Shown: in pieces, positions 17,177 to 25,782 of the stretch
Position numbering within the stretch: position 1 is the first letter of the stretch
How the letters are laid out: each line of letters begins with the position of its first letter
From: Micromonospora costi
GTDB taxonomy: Bacteria; Actinomycetota; Actinomycetes; Mycobacteriales; Micromonosporaceae
Assembly (NCBI RefSeq): GCF_003626655.1
Contig: NZ_RBAN01000011.1
Span: forward strand, 34,790 to 98,789
Direction of reading: 5' to 3'
DNA length: 64,000 nucleotides
Notes under the pieces: model-generated
The model's database searches: none
The model's input: only the letters and a program-made list of their open reading frames with translations
What the model was told of the DNA's origin: nothing
Position numbers and translations under genes: made by a program

Positions 17177-17479
17177 ATGCAGTTCACCGTGACCGACGTG
17201 CCCGAGCGCGAGCGTTTCGAGGCGCGGGACGAGACCGGCGCGCTCGCCGGCATCGTCACCTACCAGCTGACGGGTGCGATCATCGCGTACACCCACACCG
17301 AGGTCGACCCCGCGTTCGAGGGCAAGGGCGTCGGATCGATCCTGGCGCGGGCCGTGATGGACGACGCCCGGGCGAAGGGGCGGACGGTCGTGCCGATCTG
17401 CCCGTTCCTGGCCGGCTGGCTCGAGAAGCACCCGGGTTACGAGGACATCGTGGTGCGGACCACCCGCAGGATGAAGTAA
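17177..17479 (+). CDS. Small GNAT-fold acetyltransferase (COG2388-like)
   Basis: A 100-residue protein with the compact GNAT core: TYTEVDPAFEGKGVGSILARAVMDDAR, in which EGKGVGS is the acetyl-CoA loop, then VVPICPFLAGWLEKHPGYEDIV. That ending is typical of the very short YjdJ/NATD1-like family. Substrate unknown. The ATG has no obvious Shine-Dalgarno sequence. It is the only start consistent with the domain. Confidence 0.8.
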   Translation: MQFTVTDVPERERFEARDETGALAGIVTYQLTGAIIAYTHTEVDPAFEGKGVGSILARAVMDDARAKGRTVVPICPFLAGWLEKHPGYEDIVVRTTRRMK

Positions 17480-17496
17480 CCCCCTGCCCGCCTCCC

Positions 17497-17570
17497 CGCG
17501 ATCTTGCACTTTCGGCCCCCGCTTCGCCCCTGTTCGGGTGAAATGCCGGGGCAGAAACTGCAAGATCGCG
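17497..17570. repeat. Large palindrome, 23 bp arms (21 matching)
   Basis: Left arm 17497-17519 begins CGCGATCTTGCA. Right arm 17548-17570 ends TGCAAGATCGCG. The outer 12 bp match perfectly and 9 of the next 11 also match. The loop is 28 bases. It lies between the GNAT gene and the adenylyltransferase-like gene, both on the + strand, so it may stop transcription or be a mobile-type intergenic palindrome. There is no T-run. Confidence 0.75.
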
Positions 17571-17635
17571 GTGCCTGGCGGGGTGGGGGGCCGCCTGGGT
17601 GGGGTCGAGGGGCGTCGATCGGGTCAGATGGTCGC

Positions 17636-18412
17636 GTGGAAACCGACGTCCGGCGCTATCTCGTCGACCTGGTGACGGTGGCGCGCTCCGTGCTCGGCGA
17701 CAACCTGGTCGGGGCGTACGCCGCCGGCTCGGTGGGGCTCGACGCGTACCAGCCCGGCCGCAGCGACATCGACGTGGCGCTGGTCTGTGCCGACCCGCTG
17801 CCGGAGGACGACAAGCGCGCCCTCGTGGCCGGCCTGCGGCACGAGGCGCTGCCCTGCCCGGCGCGAGGGCTGGAACTCGTCGTCTACCGGTGTTCCGTGG
17901 CCGCCTCCGGTACCCCCGAGCCGGGGTTCGAGGTCGAGCTGAACAGCGGCGGCCGCATGCCGTTCCGCGCCACGTACGCGCCGCAGGACCGGCCCCTCGC
18001 GGACGGGCACTTCTGGTACGCGCTGGACCGCAGCATCCTGCACCAGTGCGGGCACGCCCTGCTCGGGGCGCCGGCGCGCGAGGTCTTCGCCGACATCCCT
18101 CCCGCGGACCTGCGGCGGCTCCTGGTCGACGCGCTGACCTGGTGGCTCGCGTTGCCGACCCCGCCCGGCGACGAGCCGGCGGCCGGCGCCGAGGACGCCG
18201 TGCTCGGCGCCTGCCGGTCGCTCGTCCGGTTCCGCCACGGCCGCTGGCTGGCCAAGACTGCGGCCGGACGCCGGGTGCTGGCCGACGGCGACGACGCCGC
18301 CCCGGTGATCGAACGCGCCATCGCGGCCCGGGACGGCGGGACCCCGCCGACCGGCCCGCAGGCCCGCGCTTTTCAGCGAAGCGTCCTCGCCGAGATCACA
18401 CCACCCGCCTGA
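17636..18412 (+). CDS. Aminoglycoside-adenylyltransferase-like nucleotidyltransferase
   Basis: A 258-residue protein. The nucleotidyltransferase motif is GSVGLDAYQPGRSDIDVALV (near residues 29-48), with the two metal-binding aspartates in SDID. The C-terminal helical part resembles the domain of AadA/ANT-type proteins. Such proteins transfer AMP to aminoglycosides, but many actinomycete relatives have no known substrate, so resistance should not be assumed. GTG at 17636 is the first in-frame start that fits. The gene is flanked by two large palindromes. Confidence 0.72.
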   Translation: METDVRRYLVDLVTVARSVLGDNLVGAYAAGSVGLDAYQPGRSDIDVALVCADPLPEDDKRALVAGLRHEALPCPARGLELVVYRCSVAASGTPEPGFEVELNSGGRMPFRATYAPQDRPLADGHFWYALDRSILHQCGHALLGAPAREVFADIPPADLRRLLVDALTWWLALPTPPGDEPAAGAEDAVLGACRSLVRFRHGRWLAKTAAGRRVLADGDDAAPVIERAIAARDGGTPPTGPQARAFQRSVLAEITPPA

Positions 18413-18474
18413 CGCCACCCCGCCGCCCCGCCCTCCGGCCTTCCCCGGACCGCCTCCCCGCCCGACGCTCCCCG

Positions 18475-18533
18475 GTGATCATGAAGTTATTGCCCGCGGA
18501 CACGGCGTGTCGCGGCAATAACTTCATGATCAC
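18475..18533. repeat. Perfect 20 bp inverted repeat, AT-rich arms
   Basis: Arms GTGATCATGAAGTTATTGCC (18475-18494) and its exact complement (18514-18533) enclose a further near-paired GC-rich core, giving an almost uninterrupted hairpin. It lies between the convergent adenylyltransferase-like gene and dinB, so a bidirectional terminator or a repeated intergenic palindrome is likely. The low GC of the arms is unlike the surroundings. Confidence 0.8.
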
Positions 18534-18546
18534 TGAGGGCGTCGTG

Positions 18547-19740
18547 TCAGTCCGGCAGGCGGGGCATCTCCGGGTCGGTGTCGCGGCCGAGCAGCACCGC
18601 GCGCGTGAGCGCTTTCGCGCCGAACCGGTCCCGGACCGCGTCGACGGCTGCGTCGAGGTCGGCGCCCGGGTCACGGTGGAACGGCAGTGGCAGCTGCACC
18701 GGGGCGTCGTCCAGGTTGCCCACCGCGACGCCGACCAGCGTGACGCCGCGCCGCCCGATCTCCGGCAGCGACGCCCGCAGCAGGGCCCGGACGGTGTCGA
18801 GCACCGTGCGGGTGTCGTCGGTCGCCTTGGCGAGGGTGTGCGAGCGGGTCGCCCGGGTGTAGTCGGCGAAGCGCAGCCGCAGCACGACCGTCCGACCGCT
18901 GCGCCCGGCCCCGCGCATGCGCCGGGTCACGCGGTCGACCAGCCCGGCGACGATGGCCTCCAGGGATTCCGGCGGGTGCGGGCCCCGACCCAGCGCGTGC
19001 TGGGCACCCATAGACCCGCGCCGGCGACCCACCTGCACGGAACGCGGGTCACGGTTGTGCGCGAGCGCGTGCAGGTGCCGCCCGGCGCCGGCGCCGAGCA
19101 GGGAGACCAACGCCGCCTCGCCGAGGCGGGCGACCTCGCCGACCGTGCGGATCCGCCGGTCACGCAGCTTCGCCGCGGTCACCGGCCCCACACCCCACAG
19201 CCGCTCCACCGGCAGCGGGTGCAGGAACGCCAGCTCCCCGTCCGGCGGGACGACCAGCAGGCCGTCCGGCTTGGCGACTCCGCTCGCGACCTTGGCGAGG
19301 AACTTCGTGCGGGCCACGCCGACCGTGATCGGCAGGCCGACCTGCTCGCGGACCTCCCGCCGCAACCGCGCCGCGATGTCGACGGGCATTCCGGCGAGCC
19401 GCCGCAGCCCGCCCACGTCGAGGAACGCCTCGTCGACCGAGAGCCCCTCCACCAGCGGCGTGGTTCGCCGGAAGATCTCGAACACGGCCCGGCTGGCCGC
19501 CGTGTACGCCGACATCCGGGGCCGCACCACGACGGCGTCCGGGCAGAGCCGGCGGGCCTGCCGTCCACCCATCGCGCTGCGGACTCCGAGCGCCTTCGCC
19601 TCGTAGCTGGCGGCCAGCACCACCCCGCCGCCGACGATCACCGGCCGGCCCCGCAGCCGCGGGTCGTCCCGCTGCTCGACCGAGGCGTAGAACGCGTCCA
19701 GGTCGGCATGCAGGATCGTGGCCCCGGTCGACACGAACAT
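18547..19740 (-). CDS. dinB: DNA polymerase IV (Y-family translesion polymerase)
   Basis: A Y-family polymerase of 397 residues. The catalytic start ILHADLDAFYASVEQ and the second metal motif LSVDEAFLDV are intact, then the thumb sequence GVARTKFLAKVASGVAKPDG and the helix-hairpin-helix LWGVGPVTAAKL. It copies past damaged bases at the fork. The ATG at 19740 is favoured because the protein begins close to the conserved ILHAD motif; an in-frame GTG at 19770 would add ten residues. A LexA-type palindrome covers the start codon, so SOS control is expected. Confidence 0.94.
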   Translation of the reverse strand: MFVSTGATILHADLDAFYASVEQRDDPRLRGRPVIVGGGVVLAASYEAKALGVRSAMGGRQARRLCPDAVVVRPRMSAYTAASRAVFEIFRRTTPLVEGLSVDEAFLDVGGLRRLAGMPVDIAARLRREVREQVGLPITVGVARTKFLAKVASGVAKPDGLLVVPPDGELAFLHPLPVERLWGVGPVTAAKLRDRRIRTVGEVARLGEAALVSLLGAGAGRHLHALAHNRDPRSVQVGRRRGSMGAQHALGRGPHPPESLEAIVAGLVDRVTRRMRGAGRSGRTVVLRLRFADYTRATRSHTLAKATDDTRTVLDTVRALLRASLPEIGRRGVTLVGVAVGNLDDAPVQLPLPFHRDPGADLDAAVDAVRDRFGAKALTRAVLLGRDTDPEMPRLPD

Positions 19741-19747
19741 ATGTTCG
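19734..19747 (-). promoter_or_regulatory. LexA-type SOS box over the dinB start
   Basis: CGAACATATGTTCG is a perfect palindrome with the CGAAC-N4-GTTCG core of the actinobacterial SOS box. It covers the first codons of the chosen dinB start (ATG 19740-19738). LexA bound here would block dinB transcription or early elongation until DNA damage. It is the only such site I noticed in the window. Confidence 0.85.
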
Positions 19748-19797
19748 CATGGCCGTCGCCGCAGCGGCACTGACCTGCCCGAACAATCCTCGGCGGG

Positions 19798-20148
19798 TCA
19801 GGCGACGCGTGGCGCCGGCACGACCGGCAGCATCCCCCGCTGCGCCGTGCCGGTGGCCCCGCCGGCCCGCTCGGCGGCCGGCGCCCGGGTCACCGCGGCG
19901 GTCCGCGGGTCGGTCCGGTCGGGCGGCAGTGCCCCGGCCGGCGGTGTGGCGGTCGCGCCGCCCGCGGTGATCCCGCCCAGCAGCGCCAGCAGCCGCGGCA
20001 CGTCGCCCACGGGCATGCGGAAGGAGCCCCGGCACACTCCGCCGCTCCACAGGGAGAGCACCACCGCCTCCCGCTCCGGGTGGTAGCTGACCCGCATCGT
20101 CCGGTCCTCGCCCCGCGTGTCGGCGAACAGGTCACCGAGGGTGGGCAT
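19798..20148 (-). CDS. Small protein of unknown function upstream of dinB
   Basis: A 116-residue protein. The first half (LGDLFADTRGED to SFRMPVGDVPRLLALLGG) looks folded and includes a beta-like RVSYHPEREAVVLSLW stretch; the second half is Ala/Pro/Gly rich and probably disordered. I do not recognise the family. ATG at 20148 was chosen because GGGAGAGG lies 8 bases before it. An ATG at 20166 lies too close to that sequence to use it. It is 57 bp upstream of dinB on the same strand. Confidence 0.6.
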   Translation of the reverse strand: MPTLGDLFADTRGEDRTMRVSYHPEREAVVLSLWSGGVCRGSFRMPVGDVPRLLALLGGITAGGATATPPAGALPPDRTDPRTAAVTRAPAAERAGGATGTAQRGMLPVVPAPRVA

Positions 20149-20205
20149 CGGCAGCACCTCTCCCATGGCAACCAGAATGCAACACTCCGGTCACGATCGG
20201 AAAGG

Positions 20206-20733
20206 TCAGAGGTCGCGGAAAGGCTTCGCGTACGCGAACTCGCCGCGGATCGAGGGATCCCAGGCGCTCAGCGGCCGGGCCATGAAGTACTGCGGCCCCC
20301 ACGCGGCCACCGGTGGGGTGACGCCGTGCTCGACGGCGGGCCGGAACCCGAAGCGCGGGTAGTACCCGGGGTGCCCGAGCAGCACGACCAGCGGCTCGTC
20401 GCGCGCGTCGGCCGCGGCGAGCACCGCGTGCATCAACGCGGAGCCCACGCCGCCGTGTTGCCGGTCCGGCCGTACGCCGAGCGGCCCCAGGCCCAGCGCG
20501 ACGGGCCGGCCGGCCACCCACCCGCGGGTGCACACCACGTGCCCGACCACCGTGCCGTCGGGGTCCGTCGCCACCAGGGACAGGGCCGGCAGCCAGCCGT
20601 CGTCGGCGCGCAGCGCGTCGACGAGGGTGGCCTCGACGGGTGTGGCGTCCGGAGCGTCCGGGCTGGCGAAGGCGGCGGCGTGCACCGCGCGGATCGCGTC
20701 AACGTCGCCGGGGGTCTCGCGTCTGATCAGCAC
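20206..20733 (-). CDS. GNAT-family N-acetyltransferase (YhbS-like)
   Basis: A 175-residue acetyltransferase with LGPLGVRPDRQHGGVGSALMHAVL as its acetyl-CoA-binding core and LLGHPGYYPRFGFRPA, typical of the COG3153 group. Substrate unknown. GTG at 20733 lies 6 bases after TATCGT (minus strand, 20745-20740), fitting a leaderless start. It is convergent with nothing; the hypothetical gene upstream of dinB lies beyond its stop. Confidence 0.85.
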   Translation of the reverse strand: MLIRRETPGDVDAIRAVHAAAFASPDAPDATPVEATLVDALRADDGWLPALSLVATDPDGTVVGHVVCTRGWVAGRPVALGLGPLGVRPDRQHGGVGSALMHAVLAAADARDEPLVVLLGHPGYYPRFGFRPAVEHGVTPPVAAWGPQYFMARPLSAWDPSIRGEFAYAKPFRDL

Positions 20734-20890
20734 CGGCCCACGATAGGGACGCCGGCCGCGTCCCGCCGCCGGTTTTTCGCCGGTCGCGCGCCGCCGCCGA
20801 TTGCCGCCGGCGTGGTTCTCCAGCGGCGGCGGTCCTTGGCGGCGGCGGTTGCGCGCGGCGGCGGTTCTTCGCGCCGGTGGCGAGACCCGG

Positions 20891-21361
20891 TCAGCCGACC
20901 GAGGGCTCGCGGTTGAAGCGGGCCACCCAGTTGACCTCCCAGGTGCGCCCACCGTCGGGAGAGAACGCCTGCTCCCAGCGGGGACGCGGGGTATCGACGT
21001 CGGACCAGACGTAGCGCACCCGGATCGGCCGGCCCTCCCAGGTGTCGTCGCACTCGAACGTGCCGGTCCCGTCGGCGAACCGGCCGACGACCGGTACGTC
21101 CAGCCGCCCACCGCTGGCCCGCGACGCCCACCAGATCCGCCACACCCGCTCCTCGGGGCTGTAGAGCCGCAGGGTGACGCCTTCGAGGTCACGCTCGGGG
21201 GCGCGCAGGACGTCGAACACGCCGTTGCCGTCCAGCAGCACCTGACAGTCCAGCGTGGCGTCGAACTCGTACCACTCGTCGTGTCCGGCGAGGACCTTTC
21301 CGAGGCGGCGCTGCCGGCTGTGCCAGTGTCCGGTGAGGAAGTCGAAGTCGGTGTTCGTCAT
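20891..21361 (-). CDS. DUF1579-like lipocalin-fold protein
   Basis: A 156-residue protein starting DFDFLTGHWHSRQRRLG, the usual opening of DUF1579 and related beta-barrel proteins (DFDFLVGxW). It is Trp- and Arg-rich with short beta-like segments. Function is unknown. The ATG at 21361 lies 7 bases after TAGCGT (minus strand, 21374-21369), so it is probably leaderless. The 157 bp gap to the GNAT gene holds only GCGGCGG-rich low-complexity sequence. Confidence 0.72.
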   Translation of the reverse strand: MTNTDFDFLTGHWHSRQRRLGKVLAGHDEWYEFDATLDCQVLLDGNGVFDVLRAPERDLEGVTLRLYSPEERVWRIWWASRASGGRLDVPVVGRFADGTGTFECDDTWEGRPIRVRYVWSDVDTPRPRWEQAFSPDGGRTWEVNWVARFNREPSVG

Positions 21362-21433
21362 GCGGCGCACGCTAGCGACGCCTCCCTGACACCTTCCGTC
21401 AGTGGATCCGGCGGCGCCCGCCGCCGGCGCGGG

Positions 21434-23008
21434 TCAGCCCACCGCGGTCGGGGACGGCGGTGCGGTGCCGCCCTGCGGCGCCTCGCCGGTCATCAGCCGG
21501 ACGATCTCCGCCCGGTCCCGCGCGGCCGGCAGCCCCCACCCGGGCCGGTAGCCGTACACCTCGTGCAGTGGGGTGGAGCCGGTGCGGCCGTCGAGGAACT
21601 CCACGACGTCGGTGTCGATCAGCCCGGGGTGCTCGACCCCGCAGGCCTCGGCCACCTTCATGAGGTCACGGCGCAGCGTCCTGATGTAGTTGGCCGCGCG
21701 GACCGCCTTCCGTGCCGGGTCCAGGCCGCGGGCGAGCCACGCGTTCTGGGTGGCCACGCCGGTGGGGCAGGTGTCGGTGTGGCACTTCTGCGCCTGGATG
21801 CAGCCGATCGCCAGCATCGCCTCCCGGCCGACGTTCACCATGTCGCAGCCGAGCGCGAACGCCACGACGGCGTTGTCGGGCAGGCCGAGCTTGCCCGCGC
21901 CGACGAAGACGACCCGCTCGTGCAGGTTCCGCTCGGCGAAGAGGGTGTAGACGCGGGAGAAGCCCTGCTGGAACGGCAGGGACACGGAGTCCGTGAAGAT
22001 CAGCGGCGCCGCACCGGTTCCGCCCTCGCCGCCGTCGACGGTCACGAAGTCGACGCCGCGGCCGGTGTCCCGCATCAGGTCGGTCAGCTCCCGCCAGAAG
22101 CCGAGGTCGCCAACCGCCGACTTGATGCCGACCGGCAGCCCGGTCTCGGCCGCGAGCAGCTCCACCCAGTCCAGGAGGCTGTCGCAGTCGGAGAACTCCG
22201 CGTGCCGGGACGGGCTCACGCAGTCCCGACCCTCGGGCACGCCCCGGGTCGCCGCGATCTCCGCGGAGACCTTGGCCCCCGGCAGCAGCCCGCCGAGGCT
22301 GGGCTTGGCGCCCTGGCTGAGTTTGATCTCCAGCGCCCGGACGGGCGCGCCGGCGACCAGGTCCCGGAGCCGGTCCAGGCTGAACCGCCCCCGCTCGTCC
22401 CGGCATCCGAAGTAGGCGGTGCCGATCTGGAAGACCAGGTCACCGCCGTTGCGGTGGTACGGTGACAGACCGCCCTCGCCGGTGTTCTGCAGGCAGCCGG
22501 CCAGCGCCGCGCCGCGGTTCAACGCCTCGACGGCGTTGCCGGAGAGCGACCCGAAACTCATCCCGGAGATGTTCACGACCGACTCGGGCCGGAAGGCGCC
22601 GGCCCGGCCGCGGGCCGCCCCGAGCACCTTGGCGCAGGGCAGCCGCACGTCGTGGCCGGCGGCGGGGGTCGACGGGGGGACGGCCCGGCCGAAGGTGCGG
22701 TGCTTGATGATCGGATAGCCCGGGGTGTACTCGATGTCGTTGTCCGTGCCGAAGCCGAAGTAGTTGTTCTGCTGCTTCGCCGACGCGTACACCCAGCGGC
22801 GCTGGTCGCGGGTGAAGGGCCGTTCCTCGTTGTTGCCGGCCACGATGTACTGCCGCAACTCGGGCCCGATGGCCTCCAGCAGGTACCGGGCCCGACCGAG
22901 GATCGGGAAGTTGCGCAGCAGCGCGTGGTCGCGCTGCACCAGGTCCCGCGCGGCGAGGGCCGCGAGGGCGGCCGCCGCGGCGGGTACGACTCGTCGGGCC
23001 CACGTCAT
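21434..23008 (-). CDS. FMN-binding glutamate-synthase-family protein
   Basis: A 524-residue protein of the stand-alone GltB-like family, with a hydrophobic N-terminus (VVPAAAAALAALAARDLVQ). Matching features include ISGMSFGSLSGNAVEALNRGAALAG, GEGGLSPYHR, TVDGGEGGTGAAPLIFTD and VGAGKLGLPDNA, in the FMN-binding barrel. Near the end MLAIGCIQAQKCHTDTCPTGVATQ carries the iron-sulfur cysteines. The amidotransferase domain of full GOGAT is absent, so the reaction is uncertain. ATG at 23008 is preferred over an in-frame TTG at 23041. Confidence 0.87.
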   Translation of the reverse strand: MTWARRVVPAAAAALAALAARDLVQRDHALLRNFPILGRARYLLEAIGPELRQYIVAGNNEERPFTRDQRRWVYASAKQQNNYFGFGTDNDIEYTPGYPIIKHRTFGRAVPPSTPAAGHDVRLPCAKVLGAARGRAGAFRPESVVNISGMSFGSLSGNAVEALNRGAALAGCLQNTGEGGLSPYHRNGGDLVFQIGTAYFGCRDERGRFSLDRLRDLVAGAPVRALEIKLSQGAKPSLGGLLPGAKVSAEIAATRGVPEGRDCVSPSRHAEFSDCDSLLDWVELLAAETGLPVGIKSAVGDLGFWRELTDLMRDTGRGVDFVTVDGGEGGTGAAPLIFTDSVSLPFQQGFSRVYTLFAERNLHERVVFVGAGKLGLPDNAVVAFALGCDMVNVGREAMLAIGCIQAQKCHTDTCPTGVATQNAWLARGLDPARKAVRAANYIRTLRRDLMKVAEACGVEHPGLIDTDVVEFLDGRTGSTPLHEVYGYRPGWGLPAARDRAEIVRLMTGEAPQGGTAPPSPTAVG

Positions 23009-23092
23009 GCCCGCACTCTTTCCGGGATCACGCGCGGGCAAACCGCCCCGGGCGGCCGGGCCGACCCGTGGCCGCGTCGTCCGGGACGGGGA

Positions 23093-23506
23093 TCAGCCCT
23101 GCGGCGGGGTGATGTCGACCATCCACTGGATGCCGAAGCGGTCGGTGCACATGCCGAACTCGTCGCCCCACATCTGCTTCTCCAGCGGCATCGACACGAC
23201 GCCGCCCTCGCTGAGCTGCTCCCAGTAACGGCGCAGATCGTCGGCGTCGTCGCCGCTGATGCTGATGCTCACGGTGTTGCCCGCGTCGTGCGGCATGCCG
23301 GGCGGGAGGTCCGACGCCATCAGCGTGAAACCGGCGTCGGTCTCCAGCATGGCGTGCATGATCTGGTTGGCGATCGTCGGCTCCTGGCTGCCGAACTCGC
23401 CGAAGGTGTTCATGCGCAGCGATCCGCCGAAGATCCGGTGGTAGAACTCCATCGCCTCCCGGGCGGTGCCGGGGAAGTTCACGTACGGGTTGAGTCGAGA
23501 AGCCAC
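23093..23506 (-). CDS. VOC-superfamily protein (PhnB/glyoxalase-like)
   Basis: A 137-residue protein with the two-repeat VOC layout: NPYVNFPGTAREAMEFYHRIFGGSL, then MWGDEFGMCTDRFGIQWMVDI. PhnB/YdcJ-like members have no fixed reaction. GTG at 23506 is chosen because AAGGAGGGT sits 6 bases before it. An upstream in-frame ATG (MTQVTTKEG) would begin before that ribosome-binding site. Confidence 0.85.
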   Translation of the reverse strand: MASRLNPYVNFPGTAREAMEFYHRIFGGSLRMNTFGEFGSQEPTIANQIMHAMLETDAGFTLMASDLPPGMPHDAGNTVSISISGDDADDLRRYWEQLSEGGVVSMPLEKQMWGDEFGMCTDRFGIQWMVDITPPQG

Positions 23507-23634
23507 AGCACCCTCCTTGGTCGTGACCTGCGTCATCGTGGCAGACCAGGTGGCGCGGGACAACGAGGCGCGAGGGCGTTTCCGGTGCGGGCGGGGGAAC
23601 GGCCGTGCGCCGGCCGCCCCCGCCCGCGCGGTGC

Positions 23635-24768
23635 TCAGTGGCGCTTGAAGGACTGCCGCGTCACGCCACCCACGATGGCGCACCAGGTGCTGGTGGTGAC
23701 CTTGCCGTTGCGCGGCAGGCCGTGCAGGGCCTGGAGGTCCTGCACCGCCGTGCGGGTCGCGTGGTCGTACTCGCCGGTGACGGCGACCTCGGCGTAGCCC
23801 TTGATGGCGAGGATGAACTGCACGGCGCTGACCGGCAGGCCGGTCGCGTCCTTGTCCAACTCGGGGACGAGGGTCTCCCAGGTCTGCGGGGTGAGCGTGG
23901 CGTCGACGTCCACGGGGATGCCGTTGCGGTACTGCCAGTCCTGCACGGCGGCCACGGTCGCCGCGTCGAAGACGCTGTTGACCGGGACGGCGTAGCCGCG
24001 GTGGGCGAGCAGGTACTGCACCACCTGCACGGCCGGCGAGCTGACGAAGCGCCACAGGTCCGGCCAGCGGCGGGCCGGCACGTCGGCCAGGTCGGTGCCG
24101 AGCGCCGCGAACACGCGGCGACGCAGGGTGGGGAACTGCCGGTAGAACGCGGCGCCCGGGCACTGCGTGTTGCGGAAGTCCCAGTGGCCGAAGATGTCGT
24201 GCGCGTGCAGCCCGTACTGCTGGCAGACCGCGACGCAGAGCTTCACCAGCGAGTCCAGCAGGGCCTGCGGCGGCGTCTCGGTGACGTAGGTGCCCTCGTT
24301 CTCGATCCCGATGGCCCGCCCGTTCTCGCCGGGGCAGTGGGCCGAGATCATCTGCCGGTCGCCGGCCTGGAGACGCTCCAGGCTGCCTCGCCGGCCCTCC
24401 AGCACGTAGCCGCCCCGGCTGACGGTGAAGTGCTGACCGGTGTCGGACCAGCCGTTGCCGTCCATGTGCAGGTCCTGGCAGTCGCGGGCCAGCTTGACGG
24501 CCTGCGCCTCGGAGTAGTCGGTGACGTTCGGGAAGGCCATGTGGTGCACGATGATCTTGTTGGTGGCGATGGCGCTGACCGACAGCGGGTCGGCGGGCGG
24601 CCGGGCCCCCCACTCGTCACAGCTGATGATCCAGTCCAGGTCGGCGCCCGGCGCGGCCTGGGCGGCGGCCGGGAAGGCGAGTTCGCTCCCGACGACCGCG
24701 ACGGTGGCGGCGCCGAGGCCGGCCCGCAGCAGGGTGCGACGGTCCAGTTCGGAATGGTCGACGTGCAT
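23635..24768 (-). CDS. Tat-exported peptidoglycan amidase with two peptidoglycan-binding repeats
   Basis: A 377-residue protein. The N-terminus DRRTLLRAGLGAATVAVVG is a twin-arginine signal. Residues about 45-215 form an Amidase_2/PGRP-type N-acetylmuramoyl-L-alanine amidase (IIVHHMAFPNVTDYSEAQA, FGHWDFRNTQCPG, with zinc-type histidines). Two PG_binding_1-like repeats follow (about 230-290 and 300-370: YAVPVNSVFDAATVAAVQDWQ and YAEVAVTGEYDHATRTAVQDLQ). It should cleave the peptide stem from cell-wall glycan. GAGGAG lies before the ATG. Confidence 0.9.
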   Translation of the reverse strand: MHVDHSELDRRTLLRAGLGAATVAVVGSELAFPAAAQAAPGADLDWIISCDEWGARPPADPLSVSAIATNKIIVHHMAFPNVTDYSEAQAVKLARDCQDLHMDGNGWSDTGQHFTVSRGGYVLEGRRGSLERLQAGDRQMISAHCPGENGRAIGIENEGTYVTETPPQALLDSLVKLCVAVCQQYGLHAHDIFGHWDFRNTQCPGAAFYRQFPTLRRRVFAALGTDLADVPARRWPDLWRFVSSPAVQVVQYLLAHRGYAVPVNSVFDAATVAAVQDWQYRNGIPVDVDATLTPQTWETLVPELDKDATGLPVSAVQFILAIKGYAEVAVTGEYDHATRTAVQDLQALHGLPRNGKVTTSTWCAIVGGVTRQSFKRH

Positions 24769-24886
24769 GACAGCTCCTCTGCGGCCGGGCGGGGGTCGTG
24801 AAAAGTAGCTCCAGAGGCCGCGCGTGATGTGGAGGATATTGCCAACGCTCGGCGCCGCGCTAGGGGTCGACGGGCGTCAAACCGAC

Positions 24887-25579
24887 TCACTCCTCGATGG
24901 CCCCGCCGATGCGGCGCAGGTGCCGGCGGAACGTGTACGCCGGATCGGCGGCACGGCGGGCCAGGAAGTCGTCGAAGGCCGTCTGCCGCCGCAGGGTCTC
25001 ACCCGACCGGATGCGGGTCGCCTGCTCGCGCTCGACCTGCCGGATACCGGCCGCCGTGGCCAACACCTCGGCCGCGCGGTCGCCGGCCACGAACAGCACG
25101 CCGTCGTCGTCGCCGAAGACGAGGTCGTCCCGGCCCACCTCGTGAGCGCCGACCCGGGCGGTGACCAGCGCCTCCGGCTCCCGCTCGTCGACGCGCACCG
25201 GCCCCGGCGGGTAGCTGCCGTAGCTGAACACCGGCACCCCGATCTCGACCAGCTCGGCGGTGTCGCGGTGCAGCCCCCACACCACCAGGCCGGTCACGCC
25301 CGCCGCGGCGGCCTCCAGCACCGCGAGGTCACCCACGCAGGCCTCGTCGGACCGGCCGCCGTTGTCGACCACCAGCACGTCGCCCGGTACCGCGTCACCG
25401 AACGCCTCCAGGAACACGTCCACGCTGCCGTAGTGCCGCGCCGGCAGCACCCGCCCGGCGATCCGCTGGCCCGCGGTCACCGGCCGGACGCCGGGCGGCG
25501 CGGCGCGCAGCGGCACACCGAGGCGTACGCAGGCGTCCGCGAGCAGCGGCGTGGTCAGGTCGGCGAAGCGCTCCAGCAT
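24887..25579 (-). CDS. RraA-like / demethylmenaquinone-methyltransferase-fold protein
   Basis: A 230-residue RraA-family protein: TTPLLADACVRLGV, DVLVVDNGGRSDEACVGDL, and GLVVWGLHRDTAELVEIGVPVFSYG with the conserved RD pair. The fold includes aldolases such as HMG aldolase and a regulator of RNase E; without a matching pathway the reaction is unknown. ATG at 25579 follows GGAGG by 6 bases. The in-frame ATG at 25612 lacks a comparable site. Confidence 0.84.
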   Translation of the reverse strand: MLERFADLTTPLLADACVRLGVPLRAAPPGVRPVTAGQRIAGRVLPARHYGSVDVFLEAFGDAVPGDVLVVDNGGRSDEACVGDLAVLEAAAAGVTGLVVWGLHRDTAELVEIGVPVFSYGSYPPGPVRVDEREPEALVTARVGAHEVGRDDLVFGDDDGVLFVAGDRAAEVLATAAGIRQVEREQATRIRSGETLRRQTAFDDFLARRAADPAYTFRRHLRRIGGAIEE

Positions 25580-25782
25580 GGCGTCCTCCAGGGGCCGGCG
25601 GTGGGACGCCATCGTAGGGAGGCCGGCCGGCACCGGAGCGAGATCCAATCCCGGGTACGCGGCCCGCGCCCCCGCGTCGTCGACTCCGGTGCCCCGATTC
25701 GGCACGACTCGCAGGACTGTCGGCCGGATCAGCGGGTATGCGCCCTGCCGCAACGCGGGTGTCGGACCGGATCGGGGGTGCC

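Noticed and set aside
20757..20890. GCGGCGG-rich stretch as a possible repeat family
   Set aside because: Irregular spacing and simple composition. It looks like low-complexity GC-rich filler between two genes.
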